DNA from: Chitinophagaceae bacterium
GTDB taxonomy: Bacteria > Bacteroidota > Bacteroidia > Chitinophagales > Chitinophagaceae
Direction of reading: 5' to 3'
Assembly: GCA_947442905.1 (NCBI GenBank)
Contig: CANEWV010000065.1
Span: 1-7,862, forward strand
Length of the DNA: 7,862 nucleotides
The translations under genes and the position numbers were made by a program. The notes under the pieces are model-generated. The model was not told where the DNA came from. It worked only from the letters and a program-made list of their open reading frames with translations, and searched no databases. Shown here one piece after another: positions 7,701-7,862 of the stretch; position 1 is the first letter of the stretch, and every line of letters begins with the position of its first letter.

Positions 7701-7862
7701 ATACTGATTTGGAAATTTTAATTCCAGATTCTTATGTCGAAAGTATTGCAGAACGTTTAAGTTTATATACCCGCCTCGACAATTGTGAAAATGACAATGA
7801 CCTCAACGAGTTTAACACCGAACTGATAGACCGTTTTGGCGCATTACCAACGCAGGTAACGG
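4757..7862 (+). CDS. mfd: Transcription-repair coupling factor Mfd (C-terminal end beyond window)
   Basis: Mfd is a cytoplasmic ATP-dependent DNA translocase that pushes RNA polymerase stalled at lesions off the template and recruits UvrA for nucleotide excision repair. 1035 codons are read without a stop or frameshift; roughly the last 80-100 residues of the terminal domain appear to be missing. The UvrB-like module at the N-terminus has EPGQFAIRGGILDIYS (about 177-192) and, as usual in Mfd, no working Walker A there. The RNA polymerase-interacting (CarD-like) domain is about 444-510, with HIDHGVGTYSGL at 455-466. The RecG-like motor is intact: Walker A GDVGFGKT (598-605, K604), PTT (627-629), GTHGIL (679-684), DEEQ (699-702), TATPIPRT (725-732), TNIVESGVDIP (838-848), QLRGRVGR (868-875), and the translocation motif RDLDIRGAGNLLGG (918-931). 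An in-frame TAA at 4694-4696 with no ATG before 4757 supports the start. Its own promoter-like element suggests independent, probably constitutive expression. Confidence 0.97.
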   Translation, partial: MNLDVLLAQFNNAPHLNQLVSSLLLPEPQKIFLKNLQGSSPEFFVAGVFAHTNTDSLNHIVILQDAEEAAYFHNTLENVSKALDVFYFPSSFKNRKNFKLLNSSHVMLRTEALTKLAAGGNKKMLVTYPEAIFEKVVLSETLKSNIISIKTNDTINVESLLELFVMYGFKRSDFVYEPGQFAIRGGILDIYSFGNEKPYRVELFGNEVDSIRIFDPETQLSERKLLQVNIIPNVETQFSTGEKVSLFEFLKENTVVWTKDLSFIAEKVTQQYEDLEGFVSLLDSGYRMQNSDDEDDTRVMQDVTLQDFVTSEEIMASLAGRHHIEFSMHAGSATLEIECNTKPQPSFNRQFDLLIKDLKAHEGAGYSLYIFAEQVKQLERLHSIFVDLKTEINFVPVPTSIHEGFIDNDLKIVCYTDHQIFQRYHKYKVKQAYNKNKAITLKTLRDLQPGDYVTHIDHGVGTYSGLQKIEVNGKPQEAVRIIYKEGDILYVNINSLHKISKYTGKEGTMPKINKLGSDVWAKLKEKTKAKVKEVAFDLIKLYAARKSQVGFAHAPDNYLQTELEASFIYEDTPDQYKATQDVKRDMESTSPMDRLVCGDVGFGKTEVAVRAAFKSVVDGKQAAVLVPTTILAFQHYKTFKERLSDFPVTVDFINRFKSAKEKKETLQKLAEGKIDIIIGTHGILGKEVKFKDLGVMIIDEEQKFGVGHKEKLKTLKTSVDCLTLTATPIPRTLQFSLMGARDLSIINTPPPNRQPIQTEVQVFNDDAIRDTIYYETERGGQVFFIHNRVQGLPEMCALIQGLCPDLSIGFAHGQLEGHELEERILDFIDKKYDVLVCTNIVESGVDIPNVNTIIVNNAHHFGLSDLHQLRGRVGRSNKKAFCYLLAPPMSTLPSDSRKRLQTLEQFTDLGSGFQIAMRDLDIRGAGNLLGGDQSGFMAEIGFEMYQKILEEAVRELKRSSFKDLFKEEISKQDDFVKDCTIDTDLEILIPDSYVESIAERLSLYTRLDNCENDNDLNEFNTELIDRFGALPTQVT

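Overview
The window looks like a chromosomal segment from a member of the Bacteroidota, probably near the Chitinophagales/Sphingobacteriales; the lineage below phylum level is a guess. Three things point there: a secreted protease ending in a type IX secretion (T9SS) sorting domain, a Mfd protein with Bacteroidota-type sequence (for example the stretch HEGFIDNDLKIV before the RNA polymerase-interacting domain), and exact matches to the Bacteroidota -7 promoter element TAnnTTTG just upstream of two genes.

Layout: on the minus strand, reading from about 4.1 kb down to 1, lie a 1273-residue KP-43-type subtilisin-like protease with a long multi-domain C-terminal half, then after only 27 bp the start of a second exported protein with a carboxypeptidase-regulatory-like fold, cut by the window edge. 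On the plus strand, divergent from the protease across a 73-bp gap, lies a 162-residue putative lipoprotein, also with a carboxypeptidase-regulatory-like core. A 95-bp gap follows, holding an imperfect direct repeat, a candidate terminator hairpin and a promoter-like element. The transcription-repair coupling factor gene mfd then runs off the right edge with 1035 codons visible.

The three exported proteins share only a cell-envelope theme. The protease and the partial gene may be co-transcribed. Mfd is a housekeeping DNA repair protein and is probably unrelated in function to its neighbours. All four start codons are well supported: three have an in-frame stop 6 to 12 nt upstream, and mfd has no other in-frame ATG after its upstream stop. 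I see no RNA gene, CRISPR array, insertion sequence or phage remnant. I do not see a convincing new system; the points most worth a second look are the apparently leaderless lipoprotein gene and the repeat/hairpin arrangement before mfd.
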